A stretch of 64,000 nucleotides of DNA from Betaproteobacteria bacterium. Lineage in GTDB: Bacteria > Verrucomicrobiota > Verrucomicrobiia > Methylacidiphilales > UBA1321. This document shows positions 37,979 to 48,736 of this stretch, piece by piece. Under the pieces are notes generated by a model that did no database searches, was not told the origin of the DNA, and worked only from the letters and a program-made list of their open reading frames with translations. Position numbers and translations under genes: made by a program. The DNA is taken from positions 1 through 64,000 of the forward strand of contig CAJCIA010000039.1 of NCBI GenBank assembly GCA_903970275.1. The letters run 5' to 3'. Each line of letters starts with the position of its first letter. Position 1 is the stretch's first letter.

Positions 37979-39037
37979 CTAAGCTGGCGTTGTCTCGAGC
38001 AGTTGCTGGCGCAGGACTGCCTTGAGATTTGCGATGTCCTCGTCGCGGTCGCCGGCGATGGGGACAACGTCGCGACGAACCTTGCGCTTGAACTTCTTCA
38101 GGTTCTCGGCCGACTCGGGCAGATCCATCTTGTTGGCGAGAATGAGGTACGGGCGCTCGCCAAGCTCCTTCTGGTAGAGGCTGACCTCCTTGCGCAACTG
38201 CGCGAAGTCATCGCGCGGGTCACGGCCTTCCTGGCCGGACATATCGACGACAAAGAGCAGCACCCGGCAGCGCTCGATGTGGCGGAGGAACTCGTGGCCG
38301 AGGCCGACGCCTTCGTGCGCGCCCTCGATCAGGCCGGGGATGTCAGCGACGGTGACGCGCTGGAAATCAGGATACTCGATCACGCCGATCATCGGCTCGA
38401 GCGTGGTGAAGGGATAGGGCGCGATCTTCGGATGCGCGGCGGAGAGGCGCGAGAGCAGCGTCGACTTGCCGGCGTTGGGGTAGCCGACCAGCCCCGCGTC
38501 GGCGATCGACTTGAGCTCGAGCTGGAACTGGCCGCGCTCACCCTCCTCGCCCTCCTCATAGCGGCGCGGGGCCTGGTTGGTGCTCGACTTGAAATTCATG
38601 TTGCCGCGGCCGCCACGTCCGCCGGCGCAGAGGACAAAGCGCTGGCCGGACTCCACCATGTCGGCCACACGCTCGAGCGACTCGGTGGTCGAGGGCATGG
38701 GCGTGAGGTCGTTGACCGCCGCGGTCTGGATTAGCTCGTCCGGGATGCGGCTGATGACGGTGCCGGGCGGGACGGTGACGAGGATGTCGGCGCCGCTCTT
38801 GCCGCTCATCTGCTTCTTGCCGCCGTTGGCGCCGTTCTTGGCGAACTGGTGCGGCGAGTAGCGGTAACGAATCAGATTGTTGACGTGGGGATCCACGACG
38901 ACGACGACGCTGCCGCCGCGGCCGCCATTGCCGCCATCCGGACCGCCGTCCGGCATGTTCTTTTCGCGCAGGAAACTACATGCGCCAGGCCCGCCGTTGC
39001 CGGCCCGCGCGACGATGCGTACGCGATCGACAAACAT
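37979..39037 (-). CDS. obgE: Obg GTPase, ribosome assembly and stress
   Basis: From ATG 39037 it has 352 residues. The Gly-rich Obg domain (residues 1-158) contains GPGACSFLREKNMPDGGPDG; the G domain has GYPNAGKSTLL (G1), the IGVIEYPDF/T switch region, DIPGLIEGAHEGVGLGHEFL (G3) and ANKMDLPES (G4). The variable C-terminal domain is absent or very short. Obg binds the 50S subunit and links its assembly to GTP/ppGpp. Order rplU-rpmA-obgE is the classic operon; the gap to rpmA is 51 bp. Confidence 0.96.
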   Translation of the reverse strand: MFVDRVRIVARAGNGGPGACSFLREKNMPDGGPDGGNGGRGGSVVVVVDPHVNNLIRYRYSPHQFAKNGANGGKKQMSGKSGADILVTVPPGTVISRIPDELIQTAAVNDLTPMPSTTESLERVADMVESGQRFVLCAGGRGGRGNMNFKSSTNQAPRRYEEGEEGERGQFQLELKSIADAGLVGYPNAGKSTLLSRLSAAHPKIAPYPFTTLEPMIGVIEYPDFQRVTVADIPGLIEGAHEGVGLGHEFLRHIERCRVLLFVVDMSGQEGRDPRDDFAQLRKEVSLYQKELGERPYLILANKMDLPESAENLKKFKRKVRRDVVPIAGDRDEDIANLKAVLRQQLLETTPA

Positions 39038-39088
39038 TAGAGTGCCCACAGACAGCGGCCCGCCCCGAGGGACGAAGAGCCGCCGGGA

Positions 39089-39343
39089 CTAGGCCGCGGA
39101 GGCGGCGAGAACGTGCACGCGGCGGTTGATGCGGTCGAACTTGACCGCGCCGTCGACGAGCGCGAAGAGGGTGTGATCCCGGCCCATGCCAACGCCCTCA
39201 CCCGCGCGGAAGCGGGTGCCGCGCTGGCGCACGATGATGTTGCCGGCGATGACCGCCTCGCTGCCAAATTTCTTCACCCCGAGTCGCTTGCTGACGCTGT
39301 CGCGACCGTTGCGAACGCTGCCCTGACCTTTTTTATGCGCCAT
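39089..39343 (-). CDS. rpmA: 50S ribosomal protein L27
   Basis: The 84-residue protein starts [20 protein letters not shown] and has the L27 block [26 protein letters not shown]. The N-terminus begins directly at A-H-K-K, so there is no cleaved leader as in Firmicutes. Its tail reaches the peptidyl-transferase centre. It lies 19 bp downstream of rplU. Confidence 0.97.
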   Translation of the reverse strand: MAHKKGQGSVRNGRDSVSKRLGVKKFGSEAVIAGNIIVRQRGTRFRAGEGVGMGRDHTLFALVDGAVKFDRINRRVHVLAASAA

Positions 39344-39362
39344 ACGATTATTCTCCCAAAAA

Positions 39363-39680
39363 TTACAGGCTGATGCTGGTGATCTTCACACGCGCCAGTT
39401 TCTGGCGGTGACCGACCGTGCGGTGATAACCCTCGCGGCGGCGATACTTGTAGGCTGTGACCTTGCGGGCCTTGACCTCGTCCACAAGCTCAATGCCTAC
39501 CGTGGCGCCGCTAAGCAGCGGGTTACCAACGGAAAACTTGTCGCCGTTGCCGACGAGGAGCACGTCGGAAATGCTGAGCTTCTTCTCGCCCTCGGCGGGA
39601 AATTCCACCAACTCGATATCGAGGGTTTCACCCTCCTGCACTTTGTACTGCTTTCCCCCGGAACGAATGACGGCAAACAT
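39363..39680 (-). CDS. rplU: 50S ribosomal protein L21
   Basis: The 105-residue protein begins [20 protein letters not shown] and ends in the L21 block [24 protein letters not shown]...ITSI. It binds 23S rRNA and L20. The start is set by AAGGAG four bases upstream. That ribosome site can be closed by a leader helix described separately. It heads rplU-rpmA-obgE. Confidence 0.97.
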   Translation of the reverse strand: MFAVIRSGGKQYKVQEGETLDIELVEFPAEGEKKLSISDVLLVGNGDKFSVGNPLLSGATVGIELVDEVKARKVTAYKYRRREGYHRTVGHRQKLARVKITSISL

Positions 39681-39684
39681 AGAT

Positions 39685-39742
39685 CTCCTTGTAAATTGAC
39701 GAGCCGGAGAGGATGCCCTCTCCGGCTCGCGTAAGCAAGGAG
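39685..39742 (-). promoter_or_regulatory. Candidate structured leader of rplU (autoregulation)
   Basis: Reading the minus strand 5' to 3': CTCCTTG (39742-39736), six bases, a perfect 13-bp hairpin CGAGCCGGAGAGG / CCTCTCCGGCTCG with a four-base loop (39729-39700), eight bases, then CAAGGAG (39691-39685), which is the rplU Shine-Dalgarno sequence. CTCCTTG pairs fully with CAAGGAG, closing a helix around the hairpin and hiding the ribosome site. No U-run follows the hairpin, so a simple terminator for the upstream gene is less likely. L21 leaders are known in other phyla; this one is inferred. Confidence 0.5.
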
Positions 39743-39764
39743 TTTTTACAAATCGCCGAGACGA

Positions 39765-40196
39765 TTAGAACTCGATGCTGAAAACCTTGAATCCTCCGGA
39801 ATCGCGATGCGCGGCCGGGCCGGTTTCATGAGGGACGTCGTACTGAGGATCTGGCGCCGTCAGATATTGTTCGCCCATGCCGTAGGAAGCAGGCGCGGCC
39901 GGGGAGAAAAGGACCGGGCCGTATTTCACCGTGTCGGTCGCTATTCCACCCGGGCGCACCTTGAGGTTCGGATGCAGGTTGGGTGCACGTTCGATCGACT
40001 CCTTGGTCTTGCCCGGACCGGTGTACGGATTGGAGAAGCCGGTGACATCATGCATGACGACTTCGTTCTTCGAGCTCGCCGGTCGGGCGACATGGTTGTT
40101 CGGCGAGTTCAGGCTGCCGGTCGTTTCAGAATCAGCGAGAACTGCCGTGGGACCCGCAATAAAGAGGACTGCCGTCAGGAACGTGAGCGTCTTCAT
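39765..40196 (-). CDS. Small secreted protein of unknown function
   Basis: The 143-residue protein has a signal peptide (TFLTAVLFIAGPTAVLA, cut near residue 22) and a Pro/Asn/Gly-rich mature part with GFSNPYTGPGKTKE and a Phe at the very end. I recognise no family. Low hydrophobicity after the signal suggests a soluble periplasmic protein. It precedes rplU by 84 bp on the same strand, yet is unlikely to share its control. Confidence 0.65.
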   Translation of the reverse strand: MKTLTFLTAVLFIAGPTAVLADSETTGSLNSPNNHVARPASSKNEVVMHDVTGFSNPYTGPGKTKESIERAPNLHPNLKVRPGGIATDTVKYGPVLFSPAAPASYGMGEQYLTAPDPQYDVPHETGPAAHRDSGGFKVFSIEF

Positions 40197-40324
40197 GTCA
40201 GGAATGTAGGCTTAAAGCGTGCCGGTTCTACTCTAACGTTCTAAGTAGCTGCGGATGAGGATGCGGCTATTCCGAAGCCAGTAGCTGTCACCTGCAGTCC
40301 GCGCGTTTTGCGGGCAAGGCGTAC

Positions 40325-42832
<2,508 letters not shown>

Positions 42833-42868
42833 GATGACAGCCTGCCAGTTAACTACACCGCCCTACGT

Positions 42869-43480
42869 ATGGAAAGACAAACGCTGTGCCTCGCCACCCG
42901 CAACGAGCACAAGGTGGCCGAGATGGCCGAGGTCCTCGCGCCTTACTGGACGGTGAAGTCCTCCGCCGATTATCCGGAACTGGAGGAAATCGAGGAGACG
43001 GGCAGCACCTTCCTGGAGAACGCGACGCTGAAGGCGCAGACCACCGCCGCCGGCGTGCCGGATTACGTGCTGGCGGATGATTCTGGCCTGGAATGCGACG
43101 CGCTCGAGGGTGCGCCCGGCGTCTTTTCCGCGCGCTACGGCGGCATCCCCTCCTCCACGGAAAAGAACAACGCCAAGCTGCTGGAGGAACTGCAGCGCGT
43201 GGGCGCGACGACGCCGCAGCAACGCGCGGCGCGTTACCGCTGCGTGCTCGCACTGGCGAAGGAGGGGCAGGTCATCCAGGCGTTCGACGGCGTGTGCGAG
43301 GGCACCATTGCGATGAGTCCAAAGGGCACGGGCGGCTTTGGGTACGATCCGCTTTTCATCCCGCAGGGCTATGCGCGGACCTTCGGACAGCTGGGCACGA
43401 AGACAAAGGCGAACCTGAGTCACCGGGCGCTGGCGCTGAAGGCGTTTGTCGCCTGGTGCAAGGCGAACCCGCCGGAGTAG
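42869..43480 (+). CDS. rdgB: dITP/XTP pyrophosphatase (RdgB/HAM1)
   Basis: From ATG 42869 it has 203 residues. LCLATRNEHKVAEMAEVL (S/T-x-N-x-x-K nucleotide-binding motif, residues 6-23), FLENATLKAQ, VLADDSGLECDAL (metal-binding Asp pair) and GTGGFGYDPLFIP, LSHRALALKAF are all typical. It removes dITP, XTP and similar from nucleotide pools. A longer frame upstream runs through leuS in antisense and is not coding. Confidence 0.95.
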   Translation: MERQTLCLATRNEHKVAEMAEVLAPYWTVKSSADYPELEEIEETGSTFLENATLKAQTTAAGVPDYVLADDSGLECDALEGAPGVFSARYGGIPSSTEKNNAKLLEELQRVGATTPQQRAARYRCVLALAKEGQVIQAFDGVCEGTIAMSPKGTGGFGYDPLFIPQGYARTFGQLGTKTKANLSHRALALKAFVAWCKANPPE

Positions 43481-43487
43481 CGGCGCG

Positions 43488-44405
43488 TCAGGCGGCGGCG
43501 CCGTTGATGGGCGCACTCGGCGTCTCCAGCGGCTCCTTGAGCACGTTGAGAAAACGCTTCATGGCCGGTGAGAGCACGCGGCCCGATTTGTAGATCATGC
43601 CGAGCGGCCGGTAGTAGGGCTGCCCGATGAACTCAACCGCGGCGAGCGTCTTGGCGCGCACTTCCTGCTCGACGGTCTGGCGCGGCACGATGGACACGCC
43701 GGCGCCGATTTCCACCGCCCGCTTCACCGTCTCGATGTTGTCGAATTCCATCACGGGGTTCACTTCCAGGCCGGCTTCACGGAAGATCTTGTCGACCGCC
43801 TTGCGCGTGGGGATGTCGGGTTCGAAGCCGATGAACTTCTCCTTCTTCAGGCGCGCCACGGCAATCTCCGTTTCCTTGGCCAGCTCATGGGTCGGCACGC
43901 AGATGAGCACAAGGCGATCCTTGCGAAACGGCTCGACCTTGAGCGTCTTCTTCTGCAGCGGAAACGCGACCAGCCCGAGGTCACTTGTCCCCTCGCCCAC
44001 CTCGTCATAGACTTGGTTGGAACGCCGATACTCGACGTGCACGTTCACGCTGGGAAACTCGCGCAGGAATTTCTTCAGGTAGGGCGGCAGCTCGTGCAGG
44101 CCGATGCTGTAGACGGTGCTGAGCCGGATGGTGCCGGAGACTACGTTGCGCATCTCGGAAAGCTGGTGCTGCAATGAGTCGACTTGGAAAACGATCTGCT
44201 TGCTCGCGTCGTACAGCAGTTCGCCCTCGCGCGTGAGGCCGAAGCGCTTGTTGCTGCGCTCGATCAGCGGGACGCGGAATCGTTCTTCCATTGCGCGCAC
44301 CTGCTGGCTCACCGCCGACTGGGTAATGAAGTTGAGCGACGCCGCCTTGCTGAAACTGCGGGACTCCACCAGATCCCGGAACACCTTGAAGGATTCAACC
44401 TGCAT
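43488..44405 (-). CDS. LysR-type transcriptional regulator
   Basis: The 305-residue protein has an N-terminal winged helix-turn-helix (SFSKAASLNFITQSAVSQQVRAMEERFRVPLIER, about residues 17-50) and a periplasmic-binding-protein-like effector domain (about 90-295) with LSTVYSIGLHELPPYLKKF. It resembles the CbbR/CysB branch. It is divergent from yggS (106 bp) and probably also controls its own gene; its target is otherwise unknown. Its stop faces the rdgB stop seven bases away. Confidence 0.93.
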   Translation of the reverse strand: MQVESFKVFRDLVESRSFSKAASLNFITQSAVSQQVRAMEERFRVPLIERSNKRFGLTREGELLYDASKQIVFQVDSLQHQLSEMRNVVSGTIRLSTVYSIGLHELPPYLKKFLREFPSVNVHVEYRRSNQVYDEVGEGTSDLGLVAFPLQKKTLKVEPFRKDRLVLICVPTHELAKETEIAVARLKKEKFIGFEPDIPTRKAVDKIFREAGLEVNPVMEFDNIETVKRAVEIGAGVSIVPRQTVEQEVRAKTLAAVEFIGQPYYRPLGMIYKSGRVLSPAMKRFLNVLKEPLETPSAPINGAAA

Positions 44406-44511
44406 GGAGACGCAGCATAAGCGCGCCTAATACCTCGTCAACACTTAAGTTTCCATTATCATGACGTGGCCGTGAGGATGACAGCGCATCTCCGCAGCGG
44501 TAGCGTGACGC

Positions 44512-45240
44512 ATGGATGATTTCTCCACACGGTTGGCGCAGGTGCGGGAGCAGATGGGCGAGGCGGCGGCGCGCGCGGGACGCGATGCGGCGGAGATTGA
44601 ACTGGTGGCGGTGAGCAAGACGCAGACAACGGAGGTGATCCGCGAGGCGATGCGCGCCGGGCTCCACGTCTTCGGCGAAAACAAGGTGCAGGAAGCAGCG
44701 CGGAAAATCGCGGAGCTGGAACGTGGCTCGTGGCGGCTGGTCGGGCATCTCCAGGCCAACAAAACGAAGCTGGCCGTGCAGCTTTTCGATGCTATCGACT
44801 CGGTGGACCGGCTTGACCTGGCGCAGGACATTGATCGGCAGGCGGAGGCGTTCGGGAAAACGCAGAACGTGCTGCTGCAGGTGAATGTCGCCGGCGAAAG
44901 CAGCAAGTTCGGCTGCGCGCCCGAGGCGGCACGCGCGCTGGCCGAGGCGATCAACGAGCTGCCGCGCCTGACGCTGCGAGGGCTGATGACCATCGCGCCG
45001 TATGCGGAGGAGGCGGAGAAATCGCGGCCCCATTTTGCTCGGCTGCGCGAGCTGCGGGACCAACTCGAGCAGGAGAGCGGGCTGCGGCTTCCGGTTCTCT
45101 CCATGGGGATGAGCGGCGACTTTGCCGTGGCCATCGAGGAGGGCAGCACGAGCGTGCGAATCGGGACGGCACTTTTTGGAGCAAGGCTGACGCTGAAGCA
45201 GCAGCGGCCGGCTGATCCCAGCTTCCTGGAGTCGACCTGA
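44512..45240 (+). CDS. yggS: YggS/PROSC family PLP-binding protein
   Basis: The 242-residue protein has the YggS order: ELVAVSKTQTTEVIREAM with the PLP Lys (about residue 38), FGENKVQEAARKI, WRLVGHLQANKTK, LLQVNVAGESSKFG, LRGLMTIAPYAE and LSMGMSGDFAVAIEEGSTSVRIGTALFG, the phosphate-binding end. It regulates PLP supply and amino-acid homeostasis rather than acting as an enzyme. No proC or cell-division genes adjoin it here. Confidence 0.95.
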   Translation: MDDFSTRLAQVREQMGEAAARAGRDAAEIELVAVSKTQTTEVIREAMRAGLHVFGENKVQEAARKIAELERGSWRLVGHLQANKTKLAVQLFDAIDSVDRLDLAQDIDRQAEAFGKTQNVLLQVNVAGESSKFGCAPEAARALAEAINELPRLTLRGLMTIAPYAEEAEKSRPHFARLRELRDQLEQESGLRLPVLSMGMSGDFAVAIEEGSTSVRIGTALFGARLTLKQQRPADPSFLEST

Positions 45241-45244
45241 TCTT

Positions 45245-45314
45245 GTAGCGGCGGTCTCTGGCGGCTGACGGAACATCCTGGCGTGGCCTCGGCGGTCATA
45301 GACCGCTGCTACAG
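45245..45314. repeat. Family A repeat, inverted pair (REPIN-like)
   Basis: A reversed left copy (GTAGCGGCGGTCTCTGGCGG) and a forward right copy (GGCGGTCATAGACCGCTGCT then ACA) flank a loop with GAACATCC. Order, spacing and loop match the element at 13258-13326. Confidence 0.72.
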
Positions 45315-45422
45315 CGATCCTCGTTTTCGCCAAATCTGCGCAAGGAACGGCTCCTATCCCCATCTGCCATCCTCCTTCCCATCCTCGACATCGTGACTGC
45401 GACAATCTTTGATCAGGTGGCC

Positions 45423-46337
45423 ATGAAGCTGCCTTTTGTTCTTCTTTCTTTTCTTCTTTCCGCTGGGTGCCTGCCTGCCGGAGCGGAGCCCGAGGCGCGG
45501 GTGGCGGCGCCGGCCTTTGTCGATGTCGTCACCTTCAAGGTGATCAACGGGGGCGACAAGCAGCAGATCAGCGTGGTTTCCGCGCCGGGACTGGTGCGCG
45601 TGGACTCGCCGGACGACCGGCTCAGCGTGCTCTACGATCCGGGCACCGAGCACTACACGGGGCTGGAGCACAGCAATTACACCTACTGGGAATTTACCTG
45701 GCCGGAGGTTCGCGACTCGGTGCAAAACACCGCGCGCTACGCCACGCGCCTGCGCGATCTCGGCCCGGAATTGATGGAAGAAAACGCCATCTCGCCCTCG
45801 ACCAACGCCGATGCAGCGCCCGCGTCGACGACGGACAGCGCTGGCGGTGATTCCGATAATTCCGGCTACGTCTGGCATACCGACATCGCCAGGAAGACGA
45901 TCGACGACATCGCGTGCGTGCACTGGATCGGCGAGACGGTGGCGGGCGAGAAGATCGATGCCTGGTGCTCGCCCCGGACCATCCCCGAGGTGGAGCAGGC
46001 GCTCGCCACCTTGAAGGAGATGAACGAGCCGATGGCGCTGGTGCCCGTGCGCACGCTGCTCCCTCCGCTGGTTTTCGTCGCCTGGCAATCGCTACAGAAG
46101 GCGGGCGTCACGCCGGTGCAGCTGACGTGGGGCTCGGACACCGAGTTCAACCAGATGACGCTGGTGAGCGTGAAGCATCGCGAAGGCAAGGTGGGCGATT
46201 TCCAGGTGCCGAAGCTTTACGTGAAGACAACGCTTGTGACCATGGATGGCATCGGCAACCAGCGCGCGCAGGGCACGCATCGCGCCGGGCAGCAGGACCT
46301 CGTCACCCCGACGAGTCCTCTCTTGAACAAGCCCTGA
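45423..46337 (+). CDS. Secreted protein of unknown function
   Basis: From ATG 45423 (AGGTGG just before it) the protein has 304 residues with a signal peptide (PFVLLSFLLSAGCLPAGA). The mature part has VDVVTFKVINGGDKQQISVV (about 35-54), RVDSPDDRLSVLYDPGTEHY, a Ser/Asp/Ala-rich linker near residue 130-150, and a C-terminal beta section ending in HREGKVGDFQVPKL. It resembles DUF4412-type periplasmic proteins in layout only. It ends 12 bp before nuoA and may be co-transcribed with it. Confidence 0.65.
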   Translation: MKLPFVLLSFLLSAGCLPAGAEPEARVAAPAFVDVVTFKVINGGDKQQISVVSAPGLVRVDSPDDRLSVLYDPGTEHYTGLEHSNYTYWEFTWPEVRDSVQNTARYATRLRDLGPELMEENAISPSTNADAAPASTTDSAGGDSDNSGYVWHTDIARKTIDDIACVHWIGETVAGEKIDAWCSPRTIPEVEQALATLKEMNEPMALVPVRTLLPPLVFVAWQSLQKAGVTPVQLTWGSDTEFNQMTLVSVKHREGKVGDFQVPKLYVKTTLVTMDGIGNQRAQGTHRAGQQDLVTPTSPLLNKP

Positions 46338-46349
46338 TCGTCTGCGAGG

Positions 46350-46766
46350 ATGATGTCCATGCCCGAGGATTACGTCCCGGTCTTTCTCCAGGTCGTCGCG
46401 GGCATCCTGTTCGCCTCCTCCACGCTCGCGCTTTCGGTGCTGATCGGCAAACGCGGCCGCCGCACCTACGCCAAGGACCAGCCGTACGAATGTGGCAAGG
46501 ACCCGATCGGCCCGACCCATTCGCGCTTCTCAGTGAAGTTCTACCTCGTGGCAATGCTCTTCATCCTTTTCGATATCGAGGTCGTCTTCATGTACCCATG
46601 GGCCGTGATTTACCGCGAGATGTTGCATGGACCCTACGCCACCACGATCTTCTTCGGCATGTTCTCCTTCGTCGGCATTCTCTTCGTCGGCTATCTTTAC
46701 GCGCTGAAGAAAAAGGCGTTCGACTGGACGTATAGTCCCAGCGTCCAAGAGAAGGTTGTTCAGTAG
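46350..46766 (+). CDS. nuoA: NADH-quinone oxidoreductase subunit A
   Basis: The 138-residue protein has three helices and the NuoA block YECGKDPIGPTHSRFSVKFYLVAMLFILFDIEVVFMYPWA (about residues 46-85), with the conserved Glu/Cys loop. It is the small membrane subunit at the quinone site of complex I. Starts at 46350, 46353 and 46359 are possible; a GAGG lies nine bases before the last. It is unusual that no other nuo gene follows: the next gene is a permease 250 bp away. Confidence 0.95.
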   Translation: MMSMPEDYVPVFLQVVAGILFASSTLALSVLIGKRGRRTYAKDQPYECGKDPIGPTHSRFSVKFYLVAMLFILFDIEVVFMYPWAVIYREMLHGPYATTIFFGMFSFVGILFVGYLYALKKKAFDWTYSPSVQEKVVQ

Positions 46767-46784
46767 AAAAGATCCGTTCTCCCG

Positions 46785-46807
46785 GGCGGTCACAGACCGC
46801 CGCTCCA
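46785..46807 (+). repeat. Family A palindrome, single copy
   Basis: GGCGGTCACAGACCGCCGCT then CCA, 19 bp after the nuoA stop. It could act as a transcript end. Confidence 0.65.
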
Positions 46808-46843
46808 AAAGGCAGCGGCCCCGTTGAATCAAGGAAGCTCAGT

Positions 46844-46893
46844 GGTAGCCGGGGCTGTCCCCAGCACCGGAGGGAGCGAAGCGACCGGAATGC
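46844..46893 (-). repeat. Family B element, full length
   Basis: On the minus strand it reads GCATTCCGGTCGCTTCGCTC then CCTCCGG, a hairpin region, and GGCTACC. The order matches the copies at 27127 and 56258. Confidence 0.75.
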
Positions 46894-46940
46894 CTTCCAG
46901 ACTTTTTGCCGAGCGGCCAATTCCGCGGCTGCTGCGGCTT

Positions 46941-46964
46941 CGCCATCGGGCCGATGGCGGATAC
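46941..46964 (+). repeat. Family B-like hairpin
   Basis: CGCCATCGG, then CCGATGGCG, then GATACC: a 9-bp stem followed by a TACC edge. The stem sequence differs fully from other copies but the fold is kept. Confidence 0.5.
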
Positions 46965-47016
46965 CTCGAAACACCGCCTCCTTGTGGCCTGTTCGTCCTT
47001 CGCTTAAATAACAGCG

Positions 47017-47985
47017 ATGTTCTTAGCGGCCTTTGATCTTCCTTCCCAGGGTCCGCCCGCCCTGGGCATTGCTTGGCCCGACGTCGCGCTTTCGTTCTTC
47101 GCCATCGTGCTGGAAGGCGCACCATTTCTGCTGCTCGGCGCGATCATCTCCGGCCTGGTCGACGTGTTCCTGCCGGCTGGATTGGTGAAGGATTGGCTGC
47201 CGCAGTCGAAGAAGCAGGGCGTCTTTGCCGCCATGGGCGCGGGCATCCTTTTTCCACTCTGCGAATGCGGGGCGATGCCGATTGTCCAGCGGCTCATTCG
47301 CAAGGGCGTGCCGCCCGCCGTGGCGCTGACCTACATGCTGGCTGCGCCGGCGCTCAACCCGCTGGCCATGTTCAGCACGTGGCTCGCCTTCCGCAACCAG
47401 GACCCGTGGCTGATGGTAGTGCTACGCGTGGGTTTTAGCGCGGTGGTGCTGATCTTCCTCGGCTTCTGGTTCGTGCGGCTGCGGCCGGAGCAGATGCTGC
47501 GCGCCGATTTCCTCATGGGTGCGAAGCGGCCCGAGCAGACACCCAACCCGACGCTTGTGCTCACGCCGCGGCCGGGCGCCTCGTGGGGCGGGCTGCAGCA
47601 ATTCACCGGCGCGGTGATCCGCGATTTCACCGGCGTGCTGCTCTTTCTCATCGTCGGCGCGGCGGCGGCGGCGCTTTTCTCCACCGGCTTCAATCGCAGT
47701 CTCATCGCGCCGCTAGGGCAGAATCTTCTGCTTGGTCCTATTGCCGGCATCGTGCTGGCGCAGTTGCTCTGCCTGTGCAGCACGACGGATGCATTCATCA
47801 TCGCGGCGTTTACGCCGTTTTCGCTGCCGGCCAAGCTGGCCTTCCTCGTCGCGGGACCGCTGATCGACCTCAAACTTTACTGGCTCTACCGCAGCGCGTT
47901 TCGCCCCTCGCTGGTGCACGGGTTGTGGTTGCGGGCACTTGGCTATACCTTGCTCATCGTCCTCGCCTTCTCGCTCCGCCCATGA
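47017..47985 (+). CDS. Permease, ArsP/DUF318 (YcgR-like) family
   Basis: The 322-residue membrane protein has about eight helices and the signatures GILFPLCECGAMPIVQRLI (about residues 70-88, with the C-E-C motif), MLAAPALNPLAMFSTW and LLCLCSTTDAFIIAAF (about 250-265), typical of the PF03773 permease family. Members move metal or arsenic compounds. It overlaps the DUF1980/TIGR03943 gene by four bases (ATGA), the same pair known as ycgR-ycgQ in Bacillus, so the two probably form a complex. No ArsR or Zur gene adjoins. Confidence 0.9.
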   Translation: MFLAAFDLPSQGPPALGIAWPDVALSFFAIVLEGAPFLLLGAIISGLVDVFLPAGLVKDWLPQSKKQGVFAAMGAGILFPLCECGAMPIVQRLIRKGVPPAVALTYMLAAPALNPLAMFSTWLAFRNQDPWLMVVLRVGFSAVVLIFLGFWFVRLRPEQMLRADFLMGAKRPEQTPNPTLVLTPRPGASWGGLQQFTGAVIRDFTGVLLFLIVGAAAAALFSTGFNRSLIAPLGQNLLLGPIAGIVLAQLLCLCSTTDAFIIAAFTPFSLPAKLAFLVAGPLIDLKLYWLYRSAFRPSLVHGLWLRALGYTLLIVLAFSLRP

Positions 47986-48731
47986 TCGACCGCTTTCAGC
48001 GCCAGTTTGCCTTCCTCGCACCCGCCCTGGTGCTGAGCGCGTGGGCCACTGTCATGCTGCATACGCTGGTGGCAGGACACATCAACCGGCTGCTCAATCC
48101 GATGTTCCGCGACTACGTGGGCATCGCGGCCATCGTGCTCCTCGCACTGAGCGGGTTTTACTTGCTCCTGTACCGTCCGAACCCGGAAAGCACGCCGTGG
48201 CGCTGGCGGCAGCTGGGGCGCTGGCTTGTCCTGCTGATTCCCATGATCGCGGCCTCGGTGCTGTCACCCGCCGCGCTTTCGAACACCACCGCGCAGCTGC
48301 GTTCCGCCGGGCCCGGCAGCGGCGCGGCCATGCCCAGTTACAGCAATGCCAGCGCGCAGAGCGCCAAGGCCGCGCTCGACTCCGATCCGCGCGTGCCCTC
48401 GCCGATGGAGGTTCCCGATCTCGTCACCATCAGCCACTCGCCGGACATGATCCGCAAGTTCAGCGGGCATCAAGTTCACGTCATCGGGCTCTACGCCGGC
48501 GGCGATCCGCCCAAGCTGATGCGCTGGATCATGTGGTGCTGCGCCGCCGATGCCGCGCCTGCTTCTGTTGCCCTGACCGGCAATCTGGGCGGACCGTGGA
48601 AGGATCAGCAGTGGCTCGACATCACGGGCACCGCGACCTTCCCCACCACCATGGGCCAGGCCATCCCGCAGATCGCCGTGACCAGCGTCACGAAAACGGA
48701 CGAGCCGGACGAGCCGTTTTTGTCGCCCTGA
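47982..48731 (+). CDS. TIGR03943/DUF1980 (YcgQ-like) partner of the permease
   Basis: From ATG 47982 it has 249 residues. Three membrane helices are seen (FLAPALVLSAWATVMLHTLV, GIAAIVLLALSGFYLLLY and LVLLIPMIAASVLSP), then a soluble domain. The C-terminal part contains HSPDMIRKFSGHQVHVIGLY and MRWIMWCCAADAAPASVAL, with the conserved R-W-x-M-x-C-C-A-A-D of TIGR03943 proteins. The Cys pair is a likely metal-binding site. Overlap with the permease gene supports a shared job; zinc or a related metal is the best guess. Confidence 0.87.
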   Translation: MIDRFQRQFAFLAPALVLSAWATVMLHTLVAGHINRLLNPMFRDYVGIAAIVLLALSGFYLLLYRPNPESTPWRWRQLGRWLVLLIPMIAASVLSPAALSNTTAQLRSAGPGSGAAMPSYSNASAQSAKAALDSDPRVPSPMEVPDLVTISHSPDMIRKFSGHQVHVIGLYAGGDPPKLMRWIMWCCAADAAPASVALTGNLGGPWKDQQWLDITGTATFPTTMGQAIPQIAVTSVTKTDEPDEPFLSP

Positions 48732-48736
48732 ATGCC

